From Aliidongia dinghuensis (lineage in GTDB: Bacteria; Pseudomonadota; Alphaproteobacteria; ATCC43930; CGMCC-115725), in contig NZ_BMJQ01000014.1 in assembly GCF_014643535.1 (NCBI RefSeq), forward strand, positions 1-64,000: a DNA stretch of 64,000 nucleotides, written 5' to 3'. The translations under genes were made by a program, and so were the position numbers. The notes beneath the pieces were generated by a model. That model made no database searches. It was not told where the DNA came from and saw only the letters and a program-made list of their open reading frames with translations. Below are positions 50,351-60,452 of the stretch, in pieces; within the stretch, counting starts at the first letter, position 1, and each line of letters starts with the position of its first letter.

Positions 50351-50519
50351 CGCCCCGTCCCTTCGCGGCCCATCAATCACACAACATCGTGGCAAAACCG
50401 AGGTTTAAGGTAACGAATTATCTCGATCCGTTGAACCCACCTGACGCATGACCACGTAAGTACCGCACATGGATTGTGGCGTCCGGTCACGGCCGATCGC
50501 CTGGAGTTGGGAGACAGCG

Positions 50520-50738
50520 ATGAGTCGCACCAAGTCTCTGATTGGTAGGATCGCTTTCGTCGGCCTTTGCGCCTTGGCGCTGGCCGGCTGCTACTACGAG
50601 CCGGCGCCTTATGCCTACGGGCCGGCGCCAGCCTACAGCTATTATTCGCCGGGCTATTACTACGGGCCGCCGGTCTATGGTTCCGTCTATGTCGGCGGCG
50701 GCTGGGGTCACGGCTGGGGCCACGACCATTGGCGTTGA
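50520..50738 (+). CDS. small Tyr/Gly-rich lipoprotein
   Basis: This 72-residue protein has a lipoprotein signal ending LALAGC. The mature part is almost entirely Tyr, Pro, Gly and aromatic residues (APAYSYYSPGYYYGPPVYGS) and ends in a His/Trp-rich GWGHGWGHDHW. Such short proteins are common in alphaproteobacterial envelopes; the His-rich end could bind metal. GGGAGACAG precedes the ATG. Function unknown. Confidence 0.7.
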   Translation: MSRTKSLIGRIAFVGLCALALAGCYYEPAPYAYGPAPAYSYYSPGYYYGPPVYGSVYVGGGWGHGWGHDHWR

Positions 50739-50764
50739 GCCCGCGTGAGCCCCGGTATGGGGCT

Positions 50765-50804
50765 CCGGCAGCCTGACCGCCCAGTGGGCGGTCAGGAGCT
50801 GCCG
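50765..50804. terminator. strong bidirectional terminator hairpin
   Basis: CCTGACCGCCC (50772-50782) pairs perfectly with GGGCGGTCAGG (50786-50796) across AGT; CGGCAG and CTGCCG extend the stem with a small bulge. It lies between the convergent lipoprotein and mbfA genes and overlaps the last codons of mbfA. No long T-run follows. Confidence 0.65.
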
Positions 50805-51751
50805 ATCAATATCCCGGTGGCGAACACGATCGCGCCGCCGAACACGACCTGGAACGTCGCCGACAGGATCGGCGCCTCCATGAAGCGGTGGCGGATCCAC
50901 GAGATCAGCCCAAGCTCGACCACCACCACGATGACCGCGATCGCGAAGGCCAGCTGAAACGAGCTGATCAGGAACGGCAGCGTGTGGCCGAGACCGCCCA
51001 GTGCGGTCATGAGCCCGCAGACGAGCCCGCGCGCCCAGGGATTGCCGCGCCCGGTCAGGCTGCCGTTGTCGCTCAAGGACTCGGCGAAGCACATGGAAAT
51101 GCCGGCGCCGATCGACGCCGCGAGGCCGACGAGGAAGGTCTGCCAGCTCGAATGGGTCGCAAAGGCGGCCGCGAAGATCGGCGCCAGCGTCGAGACCGAC
51201 CCGTCCATAAGCCCCGCCAGACCCGGCTGGACCACCTGCAGCACGAAGAGCTTGCGTTGCGACGCCTCCTCATGGTCGCGCACCTCGGGCGGCACGTGCT
51301 CGGATTCGAGCTGCCCCGCCATCGCCTCGTGCTCGCGCTCGGCCGCGGCCAGATCGTCGAGCAGCTGGCGGATGGCGACGTCGCGGCAGCGCTGGGCGGC
51401 ACGGGTGTAGAAGCGCTTGGTCTCGAGCTCCATGAGCTCGGCCTGGGCGCGCACCTTGTCGAGCCCGAGCGGCCGGGTCAGCCAGATCGGCTTGCGCGCG
51501 ACGAAGCCCTTTACGTCCTGGCGCCGGATGAGCGGGATATGGTCACCGAACCGTTCGCGATAGAGCGTCATGAGCCGCTGGCGATGCTCGGTCTCCTCCG
51601 ACGCCATCTCGCGGAATACCTGGGCCGACGCCGGGTATTCGTCCTTCAGGCCCTGGACGAAATTGTCGTAGATCCGCTCGTCCTCTTCCTCGAGCGAGAT
51701 CGCGAGCGCCAGGATCTCCTGCTCGGTCAGCTCCGAGAAATCCTTCGCCAT
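50792..51751 (-). CDS. mbfA: MbfA-type membrane ferritin (ferritin-like plus VIT1 domains)
   Basis: This 319-residue protein joins an N-terminal ferritin-like di-iron domain (EEEDERIYDNF, ASEETEHRQRL, EREHEAM) and a C-terminal VIT1 domain with several membrane segments (GLAGLMDGSVSTLAPIFAAA). MbfA exports iron and protects against iron and peroxide stress in alphaproteobacteria, usually under Irr control; no obvious Irr box was seen here. It lies 112 bases after the gamma-glutamyltransferase gene, but probably has its own promoter. Confidence 0.9.
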   Translation of the reverse strand: MAKDFSELTEQEILALAISLEEEDERIYDNFVQGLKDEYPASAQVFREMASEETEHRQRLMTLYRERFGDHIPLIRRQDVKGFVARKPIWLTRPLGLDKVRAQAELMELETKRFYTRAAQRCRDVAIRQLLDDLAAAEREHEAMAGQLESEHVPPEVRDHEEASQRKLFVLQVVQPGLAGLMDGSVSTLAPIFAAAFATHSSWQTFLVGLAASIGAGISMCFAESLSDNGSLTGRGNPWARGLVCGLMTALGGLGHTLPFLISSFQLAFAIAVIVVVVELGLISWIRHRFMEAPILSATFQVVFGGAIVFATGILIGSS

Positions 51752-51862
51752 TCCCGTTCCCCATGCAGCGGCAGTCCGACACTGAAAGTCGGATCACCAC
51801 CGGCCGGCGTCAACCAAAAATATTAGCCGTCTCAAAGGGATAGTTACGAATGCGTGTCGCTC

Positions 51863-53695
51863 TCAGCGGCCCATGGCGTAGCCCTGCATGCCACGCGGAT
51901 TGGCGCCGGCCTTGAGCAGCCGCTGGTCGCCGTCCCTCTCGATCGCACAAGCCGAAAGCCGGCCTTCGGACCAGTCGTCGCCGACCTCGACCCGATGGCC
52001 TTTTTGCGCGAGCGCCTCGATCGTCGCGGCCGGAAAGCGCCGCTCGAGCGTGAGCGAGCCGGGCTGGGCGTGGCGCGGCCAGAACGAGCTCGTCACATGG
52101 TCGCTATGGCAGGACGGCGCGTCGATCGCCTCCTGCAGATTGAGCCCGTGATGGGCATGGCGCAGGAAGAACAGCGTCTGCCACTGGTCCTGCTGATCGC
52201 CGCCGGGTGTGCCGAACGCGAGCGTCGGCTGGCCGTCCTTGAGCGCCATCGACGGCGTCAGCGTCGTGCGCGGGCGCTTGCCCGGGGCGAGTGCCCCCGG
52301 CACGGTCGGGTCGAGCCAGAACATCTGGCCGCGGACGCCAAGGCACACGCCCAGTTCCGGCACGACCGGCGAGGACTGGAACCAGCCGCCGCTCGGCGTG
52401 GCGGCGACCATGTTGCCCCAGCGGTCGATCACATCGACATGGCAGGTGTCGCCGCGCGTCGTGCCGTCGGCCGCGGTTTGCAGTTCAGCCCTGTCGCCGG
52501 TGAGGCGCGCCATGGTCGGCTCGCCGGCGCTGCCGCCCAGCGCTGCAACGGGGGCGCTCGCGAGATCGGGCCGCGCCGGCAGGACCGGCGTGCGGCCGGC
52601 GGGCCGGCCGGGCCTGAGCTCGTGCGAGGCGCCGTCGCCGATCAGCCGCCGCCGTTCCGCCGCGTATTCGCGCGACAGCAGGGCCGCCAGCGGCACGTCG
52701 ACGAAATCCGGGTCGGCGTACCAGGCCTCGCGATCGGCCATGGCGAGCTTCAGCGCCTCGATCACCAGATGGATGAATTCCGGCCCGTTCGGATCGAGCG
52801 ACTTGAGGTCGTCGCCGTCCAGCATGGCTAGCGCCTGCAGCATGACTGGGCCCTGGCTCCACGGCCCGCACTTCAGCACCGTCCAGCCGTGGTGGTCGAG
52901 TGCCACCGGCTTCTCGACGCGGGCGCGCCAGCGCGCCATATCCTCGCCGGTGATGAAGCCGGCGCGCCGCTTGCCGGCACCGTCCATGAGCTCGCTCTTG
53001 CGGCTGAAGCGGTCGATCGCGTCCGCAACGAAACCCTGGCTCCAGACCCGGCGCGCCCGCTCGATCTGCGCCTCGCGATTGGAGCCGACCGCCTCCGCTT
53101 CCTCGATGAGGCGCCGGTAGAACTGCGCCAGCGCCGGATTGCGGAACAACCGGCCGGGCGCCGGCACGTCGCCGTGGGGCAGATAGACCGCGGCCGAGGT
53201 CGGCCAATGGGTCTCGAACAGCTCGCGCACCGTGCCGATGGCAGCGCTGATGCGCGGCACCAGCGGATGGCCGGTCTCAGCATAGCCGATCGCGAAATCC
53301 ATGACGTCGCGGAGCCGCCAGGTGCCGTGCTCGAGCAGCAGGCTCATCCAGGCGTCGAACGAGCCCGGTACGGTGGCGGCGACGAGGCCGCTGCCCGGGA
53401 TGATGTCGTAGCCGTCGTTGCGGAACGCCTCGATCGTGGCGGCAGCAGGCGCCGTGCCCTGGCCGCAGATCGCCTGCGCAGCACCGCGCTTGGCATTCCA
53501 CGCCAGGATCGGCACCTCGCCCAGCGGGCCGTTCAGGTGCGGCTCGACCACCTGCAGCACGAAACCGGCCGCCACGGCCGCGTCGAACGCGTTGCCGCCC
53601 CGCTCCAGCACCGCCATGCCCGCGCCCGAGGCCAGCCAATGGGTCGAGGACACGACACCAAAGGTGCCGCGGATTTCGGGGCGGGTCGTGAACAT
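51863..53695 (-). CDS. gamma-glutamyltransferase family protein
   Basis: This 610-residue Ntn-hydrolase has the N-terminal VVSSTHWLASGAGMAVLERG and the self-cleavage site GDTCHVDV with nucleophile Thr417, followed by TPSGGWFQSS. It cleaves gamma-glutamyl bonds, as in glutathione. The start at 53695 fits the family; a longer frame adds 80 unrelated residues. No Sec signal is evident, so it may be cytoplasmic, unlike E. coli Ggt. It is divergent from a peptide ABC transporter, which suggests joint use of gamma-glutamyl peptides. Confidence 0.88.
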   Translation of the reverse strand: MFTTRPEIRGTFGVVSSTHWLASGAGMAVLERGGNAFDAAVAAGFVLQVVEPHLNGPLGEVPILAWNAKRGAAQAICGQGTAPAAATIEAFRNDGYDIIPGSGLVAATVPGSFDAWMSLLLEHGTWRLRDVMDFAIGYAETGHPLVPRISAAIGTVRELFETHWPTSAAVYLPHGDVPAPGRLFRNPALAQFYRRLIEEAEAVGSNREAQIERARRVWSQGFVADAIDRFSRKSELMDGAGKRRAGFITGEDMARWRARVEKPVALDHHGWTVLKCGPWSQGPVMLQALAMLDGDDLKSLDPNGPEFIHLVIEALKLAMADREAWYADPDFVDVPLAALLSREYAAERRRLIGDGASHELRPGRPAGRTPVLPARPDLASAPVAALGGSAGEPTMARLTGDRAELQTAADGTTRGDTCHVDVIDRWGNMVAATPSGGWFQSSPVVPELGVCLGVRGQMFWLDPTVPGALAPGKRPRTTLTPSMALKDGQPTLAFGTPGGDQQDQWQTLFFLRHAHHGLNLQEAIDAPSCHSDHVTSSFWPRHAQPGSLTLERRFPAATIEALAQKGHRVEVGDDWSEGRLSACAIERDGDQRLLKAGANPRGMQGYAMGR

Positions 53696-53929
53696 GGAAC
53701 GCCTCGTCGGAAGGATCGGGAAGGAAGTTGCGCCGGTAACAATGCCGTGACCCATCGCCCCGGTCGAGCGCCGAAAGAGGCGAATGCGATCTATCAGAAC
53801 GGCACAAAGCTTGCTGTCGTTCCGGCCGTCATCGACCGCTGCCCGCGCCGGTAGCACCTCCCAATACGCTCGACCTTCTCCTTGCTTCGGCCATAATGCC
53901 GGCAACGACGAGAACTGCCGCTCGAACGG

Positions 53930-54933
53930 ATGCAAGTGCCCGAATCTTCATCAACCACCCGCCCCTTGATCGATGTCCGCGACCTCGCGGTCGAGTTCGC
54001 GACGGAACACGGCACGGTGCGGCCGGTCGACGGCGTGTCTTTCTCCGTCCGCCCCGGCCGGACGCTCGGCATCGTCGGTGAGTCGGGGTGCGGCAAAAGC
54101 GTCACCTCGCTCGCCATCATGGGGCTCCTGGCGCAGCCGCCGGCGCGCGTCGCCGGAGGCGAGATCCTGTTCGACGGCCAGGACCTGCTTTCGCTGGCGC
54201 CCGAGGCGCTCCGCGACCTGCGCGGCGATCAGCTGTCGATGATCTTCCAGGAGCCGATGAGCGCGCTCAATCCGTCCTTCACCATCGGCGACCAGATCGG
54301 CGAAGTGCTGGTGCGCCATCGCGGCCTGAAGCGGGCCGCGGCAGTCGACGAAGCGATCCAACTGCTGCGGCTCGTCGGCATCCCGAGCCCGGAGCGGCGG
54401 GTGCATGACTATCCGCACCGGCTGTCGGGCGGCATGCGCCAGCGCGTCGTGATCGCCATGGCGCTCGCCTGCCGGCCGAAGCTCCTGATCGCGGACGAGC
54501 CGACGACGGCCCTCGACGTCACGATCCAGGCGCAGATCCTCGACCTCCTGCGCCGGCTCCGGGACGAGACCGGCACGGCGATCATCCTCATTACCCACGA
54601 TCTGGGCGTGATCGCAGAACTGGCCGACGAGGTTGCCGTCATGTACGCCGGCCGCGTGGTCGAGCGAGCGCCGGTCGATCGCCTGTTCGCCGATCCGCAG
54701 CACCCCTACACGATCGGCCTCCTGGGCGCCGTGGCGCGGCTCGACCGGACGGTCGAGCGGCTGGCCGTCATCGAGGGCACGGTGCCAAGCCCGCTGAGCG
54801 CGCCGCCGGGCTGCCGGTTCAACCCGCGCTGCCCGTTCGCCATCGAGCGCTGCCGCGCCGAGGCACCGCCGCTCGCCGTGGTCGCGCCGGGCCACCAGGC
54901 CGCCTGCTGGCGTGCCCCGCTCGAGGACGCGGC

Positions 54934-54937
<4 letters not shown>
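53930..54937 (+). CDS. ABC transporter ATP-binding protein, DppD/OppD type
   Basis: This 335-residue ATPase has Walker A GESGCGKSVTS, the signature LSGGMRQRV, Walker B LLIADEPTTALD and the C-terminal oligopeptide extension with CRFNPRCPF cysteines. It powers uptake of peptides or similar solutes. The following ATPase gene overlaps it by 4 bases. Confidence 0.93.
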
Positions 54938-55992
<1,055 letters not shown>

Positions 55993-56006
55993 AGGGAAAG
56001 CACATC

Positions 56007-57518
56007 ATGCGTCGAACGATCCGATCGGGATTGATCGCCCTCGCCATCGTGGGGTTCCTCGACCAGGGCCAGGCCCTGGCGCAGCAGCTGCGCATCGGCC
56101 TGCAGGACGATCCCGATGTGCTCGACCCGACCATCAGCCGCACCTTCGTTGGCCGGGTTGTGTTCGCCTCCATGTGCGACAAGCTGTTCGACATCACGCC
56201 CGACCTCAAGATCGTGCCGCAGCTCGCCACGGGCTACGAATGGTCGGCCGACCAGAAGAGCCTTATGATCAAGCTGCGCGACGGCGTGCTGTTCCAGGAC
56301 GGCACGAAGATGGACGCGGCCGCGGTCAAATATTCGCTCGAGCGCCACCTGACGCTGCCGGGCTCGACCCGCAAGAGCGAGCTCACCGGCGTCACCGGCG
56401 TCGAGGTCGTCGACCCGTCGATCGTGAGGATCAATCTCTCGGCGCCGTTCGCCCCGCTCCTCGCCGTGCTGTCCGACCGCGCCGGCATGATCGTGTCGCC
56501 GAAGGCGGCCGAGGCCGGTGCCGCCGCTTTCGCGAGCCACCCGGTCTGCGCCGGCCCGTTCAAGTTCGTCGAGCGCGTGCCGCAGGACCGCATCGTGCTG
56601 GAGAGGTTCCCGGACTATTGGAACAAGGGCCATGTCAAGATCGACAAGGTTACGTTCCTGCCGATCCCGGACTCCGCCGTCAGGCTCGCCAACCTGAAGT
56701 CGGGCGACCTCGACATGATCGAGCGCGTGGCGCCGACCGACCTCGACGACATCAAGTCGAACCCGAAGCTCACGACCGCGTCGATCGGCGAGCTCGGCTA
56801 CCAGGGCATCACGATCAACGTCGCGAACGGCCCGAAGTCGAAGACGCCGATCGGATCCGACGAGCGCGTGCGCCAGGCCTTCTCGCTCGCGATCGACCGC
56901 CAGGCGCTGGTCCAGGTCGTCTATAACGGCTTCTTCATCGCCGACGACCAATGGACCGGCCCGGCGAGCCCGTTCCATCTCGACCGGCCGGCGCCGGCGC
57001 GCGACGTCGCCAAGGCGAAGGCGCTGCTGGCCGCCGCCGGCCAGCCGCATCCGACCATCCACCTGACCGTGCCGAACACGCCGACGCTGATGCAGACCGG
57101 CCAGGTCATCCAGTCGATGGCGGCCGAGGCCGGCTTCGACGTGCAGCTGCAGGCGATGGAATTCGCGAGCGCGCTTGCCGCCTCGCAGAAGGGCGAGCTC
57201 GAGGCGCTGGTGCTGGCCTGGAGCGGCCGGACCGACCCGGACGGCAACATCTTCAGCTTCGTCAGCTGCGACGGTGCGCTCAACGACGGCAAATATTGCA
57301 ACAAGGAGGTCGACGCGGCGCTGAACACGGCCCGCACGGCGTCGGACTTCGCCCAGCGCAAAGCCGCCTACGACAAGGTGACCGGGATCACAGACCGCGA
57401 GTTGCCGATCATCTATCTCTATCACCAGAAGTGGCTCTGGGCGCTCTCGAACAAGCTCCACGGCTTCACGCCCTATCCGGACGGCATCATCCGGCTCGGC
57501 GACGTGACCAAGGGCTAG
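56007..57518 (+). CDS. ABC transporter substrate-binding protein, family 5
   Basis: This 503-residue protein has a Sec signal (MRRTIRSGLIALAIVGFLDQ, then GQALAQQ) and the family 5 fold of DppA/OppA/GsiB, including VVFASMCDKLFDI and YEWSADQKSLMIKLRDGVLF. It binds the transported solute in the periplasm. The start at 56007 has GAAGGGAAAG upstream and leaves the signal compact. Confidence 0.92.
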   Translation: MRRTIRSGLIALAIVGFLDQGQALAQQLRIGLQDDPDVLDPTISRTFVGRVVFASMCDKLFDITPDLKIVPQLATGYEWSADQKSLMIKLRDGVLFQDGTKMDAAAVKYSLERHLTLPGSTRKSELTGVTGVEVVDPSIVRINLSAPFAPLLAVLSDRAGMIVSPKAAEAGAAAFASHPVCAGPFKFVERVPQDRIVLERFPDYWNKGHVKIDKVTFLPIPDSAVRLANLKSGDLDMIERVAPTDLDDIKSNPKLTTASIGELGYQGITINVANGPKSKTPIGSDERVRQAFSLAIDRQALVQVVYNGFFIADDQWTGPASPFHLDRPAPARDVAKAKALLAAAGQPHPTIHLTVPNTPTLMQTGQVIQSMAAEAGFDVQLQAMEFASALAASQKGELEALVLAWSGRTDPDGNIFSFVSCDGALNDGKYCNKEVDAALNTARTASDFAQRKAAYDKVTGITDRELPIIYLYHQKWLWALSNKLHGFTPYPDGIIRLGDVTKG

Positions 57519-57530
57519 GACGCGCCGCCG

Positions 57531-58472
57531 ATGCGCCGCTTCATCCTCCGTCGCCTGGGCATTCTGGTACCGACCGTCATCTTCGTGTCGATGCTGATCT
57601 TCGCGCTCCAGCAGCTGCTGCCGGGCGACCCGGCGCTGGCGCTCGCCGGCGAGGAGCGCGATCCCCAGGTGATCCAGTTCTTGCGCCACCGCTACCACCT
57701 GGATGAGCCGCTGCCGGTCCGCTACGTCTACTGGGTCGGCGGCGTGCTCAAGGGCGATCTCGGCGAATCGATCCGCATCCAGCGGCCGGTCGCCGACCTG
57801 GTGCTGGAAAAGCTGCCGGTGACCGCCGAGCTCACCGTGCTCGCCATGCTGGTCGCGGTCGTGATCGGCATCCCGGCCGGCATCGTCGCCGCGGTGAAAC
57901 GCGGCACCGCCTGGGACATCGCCGCCAATGTCGTCGCACTCTGGGGCCTCTCCACGCCGAACTTCTGGCTCGGCATCCTGCTGATCCTGCTGTTCTCGGT
58001 GCATCTGGGCTGGCTGCCGGCCTCGGGGTTCGTCAGCCCCACCGAGAGCCTGTGGGGCAACCTCTCGACGCTCATCATGCCGGCCTTCGTGCTCGGCAAC
58101 GCGATTGCGGCCGTGTTCATGCGCCATACCCGCAGCGCCATGCTGCAGGTCATGCGCTCGGACTATGTCCGCACGGCGCGTGCCAAGGGCCTGAGCGAGC
58201 GGGTCGTGATCCTGAAACACGGGCTCAGGAACGCGCTCGGGCCCGTCATCACGCTGGGGGCGCTCGAGTTCGGCCAGCTCCTGTCGGGTGCCGTGCTGAC
58301 CGAGCAGGTCTTCACCATCCCGGGCTTCGGCAAGCTGGTGGTCGACGCCGTGTTCAATCGCGACTACGCGGTCGTCCAGGGCGTCGTGCTGTGCACCGCC
58401 AGCTTCTACATCCTGCTCAACCTGGCGGCCGACCTGCTCTATGCCGCGATCAACCCGAGGCTCAGGGCATGA
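57531..58472 (+). CDS. ABC transporter permease, DppB type
   Basis: This 313-residue inner-membrane protein has the N-terminal MRRFILRRLGILVPTVIFVS typical of DppB/OppB/GsiC, six membrane segments and the coupling loop RSDYVRTARAKGLSERVVIL. Its stop overlaps the ATG of the second permease. Confidence 0.95.
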   Translation: MRRFILRRLGILVPTVIFVSMLIFALQQLLPGDPALALAGEERDPQVIQFLRHRYHLDEPLPVRYVYWVGGVLKGDLGESIRIQRPVADLVLEKLPVTAELTVLAMLVAVVIGIPAGIVAAVKRGTAWDIAANVVALWGLSTPNFWLGILLILLFSVHLGWLPASGFVSPTESLWGNLSTLIMPAFVLGNAIAAVFMRHTRSAMLQVMRSDYVRTARAKGLSERVVILKHGLRNALGPVITLGALEFGQLLSGAVLTEQVFTIPGFGKLVVDAVFNRDYAVVQGVVLCTASFYILLNLAADLLYAAINPRLRA

Positions 58473-59356
58473 CCGACCAGACCGTCGCCCTTCGCCCGGC
58501 CAAGGCGGAGCCGGGCCCCTGGGCCCGCGAGTTGAAGCGCTTCTTCTGGCGGCTCGGCCGGCGCAAGGCGACCATCGTCGGCGGCATCGTCGTGGTCCTG
58601 TTCCTGGTCCTCGCCATCCTGGCCCCGCTGCTCTCGCCCTATGATCCGATCGCCGGCAACTGGGCGGCCGTGCGCAAGGCGCCGTCGGCCGCCCATTGGC
58701 TCGGCACCGACGAGCTCGGCCGCGACATGCTGGCCCGCATCATCTGGGGCGCCCGCGCCTCGCTCTCGGCCGGCTGCATCTCGGTCGGCCTGGCGCTGGT
58801 GCTGGGCGTGCCCATGGGCCTCGCCGCCGGCTATGTCGGCGGCTGGACCGAGGCGCTCCTGATGCGCTTGACCGATGCGATGCTGGCGATCCCGTTCCTG
58901 ATCCTGGCGATCGCGCTCGCGACGTTCCTTGGCCCGAGCCTCACCAACGCCATGATGGCGATCGGCATCTCGGCAACGCCGGTGTTCGTGCGGCTGACCC
59001 GCGGCCAGGTCATCGCGGCCAAGGTCGAGGACTATGTCGAGGCGGCACGCGCGCTCGGCAATCCGCCACTCCGCATCGCGGTTCGCCATATCCTGCCGAA
59101 CGTGCTGCCGCCGATCCTGGTCCAGGCGACGCTCACCATCGCCGCCGCGATCATCGCCGAGGCAAGCCTGAGTTTCCTCGGCCTCGGCCAGCAGCCGCCG
59201 CAGCCGAGCTGGGGCAGCATGCTGAACGTGGCCAAGGGCTTCCTCAACCAGGCGCCCTGGATGGCACTCTCGCCGGGTGCCGCGATCTTCGTCGTCGTCC
59301 TCGCCTTCAACATGCTGGGCGATGGCCTGCGCGACGCGCTCGACCCTCGGGATTGA
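58469..59356 (+). CDS. ABC transporter permease, DppC type
   Basis: This 295-residue inner-membrane protein of the DppC/OppC/GsiD type has LGTDELGRDMLARIIWGARA and the coupling loop VEDYVEAARALGNPPLRIAV. The chosen start overlaps the dppB-type stop (ATGA); much longer frames run through that gene and are not real. It ends the transporter operon DF-A-BC. Confidence 0.95.
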   Translation: MTDQTVALRPAKAEPGPWARELKRFFWRLGRRKATIVGGIVVVLFLVLAILAPLLSPYDPIAGNWAAVRKAPSAAHWLGTDELGRDMLARIIWGARASLSAGCISVGLALVLGVPMGLAAGYVGGWTEALLMRLTDAMLAIPFLILAIALATFLGPSLTNAMMAIGISATPVFVRLTRGQVIAAKVEDYVEAARALGNPPLRIAVRHILPNVLPPILVQATLTIAAAIIAEASLSFLGLGQQPPQPSWGSMLNVAKGFLNQAPWMALSPGAAIFVVVLAFNMLGDGLRDALDPRD

Positions 59357-59368
59357 GCACGCTGCGAC

Positions 59369-60115
59369 CTACCATTGAAAAAATTCCGACATGGTGATCG
59401 GCGCCACCGCATCGCAGATCGCCCAGGCGGCCGCCATATGTTCGGGGTTGTTCGCGTCGAAGGTCTCTTCCGCCGCGATCATCAGCAGACCGCCATCCGG
59501 CGTCGGCTCACACAGCACACCCTCAGGCGGGTCGACCAAGGCCAGCATCGGTGCCGAGAGATAGGTCATCCAGGACGGATCAAACACCGGCTCGTTGTCT
59601 CGCTTAGCCCGCTGCCACCTCGCCGAAAGCTCGTTCGAGAAGGCGGTCGCGCACGAGGCGCCCCAGGTCTTGACCATCGCCATCATCATGGATTTGAACA
59701 GAGGATAGGCGATCAAGGCCGGATCAGGAACGACGCCATAGGCGGTTGTGAGCACGCAACCATTACCGAAGAACCGCTCCCCTTTCGGCACCCCGCCGTG
59801 CATCGCCAGGCCCACGCTGGTCGGCGAGGCCTTCGGGCTGTTCGCAAGGGTGCAACGGTAGCCGCCCAACGGTTCCGGCTCGTTTTCGTCGTCGCATTGG
59901 ACACCATGCTCGACGATGGCGGCGAGGCTGTGCCGAGCGTGAACGAGCGGCACAAAGTCATATTCGTAGAGGCTGTCCGCGACCCACCAGGATCGAAGCA
60001 TGGGGCCGAGCGCACTGAACGCCTCGGCGTTGCGCCGCAGATACTCCGCAAGCTTCGCCGGATCGTCGGCTCGCGCTCCCCATGAACACCTTGCCGTAAA
60101 ATTCTTCGTCGTCAT
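59369..60115 (-). CDS. Imm52-like immunity protein
   Basis: This 248-residue soluble protein begins with FTARCSWGARADDPAKLAEY, then SALGPMLRSWWVADSLYEYD, the arrangement of Imm52 immunity proteins of polymorphic toxin systems (often paired with Tox-REase-5 nucleases). The start at 60115 overlaps the stop of the toxin-tail frame, as expected for a toxin-immunity pair. The toxin is lost, so the gene is an orphan antidote. Confidence 0.6.
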   Translation of the reverse strand: MTTKNFTARCSWGARADDPAKLAEYLRRNAEAFSALGPMLRSWWVADSLYEYDFVPLVHARHSLAAIVEHGVQCDDENEPEPLGGYRCTLANSPKASPTSVGLAMHGGVPKGERFFGNGCVLTTAYGVVPDPALIAYPLFKSMMMAMVKTWGASCATAFSNELSARWQRAKRDNEPVFDPSWMTYLSAPMLALVDPPEGVLCEPTPDGGLLMIAAEETFDANNPEHMAAAWAICDAVAPITMSEFFQW

Positions 60116-60243
60116 TCGTATCCTCCGACCAGGGGGGTGTAGACAACCTGGATGTTCTTCAGATCTTTGTTCTCCTCCTTGCTGAAAACCTCGCGCGCAT
60201 AGTCGAGTTTGGGCAGGCCGGCGAAAGCGAGATGAAGCGCCGC
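60112..60243 (-). pseudogene. C-terminal remnant of a toxin gene before the immunity gene
   Basis: The last 43 residues before the immunity start (GLPKLDYAREVFSKEENKDL, then KNIQVVYTPLVGGYE) look like a genuine protein end, and the stop overlaps the immunity ATG. Upstream the frame loses coding character and no start or toxin body exists. The VVYTP strand near the end fits a restriction-endonuclease-fold toxin tail. I infer a deletion of the toxin. Confidence 0.5.
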
Positions 60244-60452
60244 CCGACACGCTTCGCCCCTCCGATCGTTCAAATTTACGCGCGAGAGTTGCACGATACC
60301 GCAAAATCGATCAAGAACATTTAAGGAACATTTTGTAAGGCAGGCGGCGGCCTCGGCTCCCCGGTCGCGCAACTTTCGCGCATCCTTGCCGGCGCAAATA
60401 TTCAGCCGGGCGTTTACCAGGCCTTCACGGGTCGGTCCGTAACCTCCTCGGC

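Noticed and set aside
51775..51793. Hairpin TCCGAC/GTCGGA before mbfA
   Set aside because: Only six base pairs and no T-run; too weak to call as terminator or Irr site.
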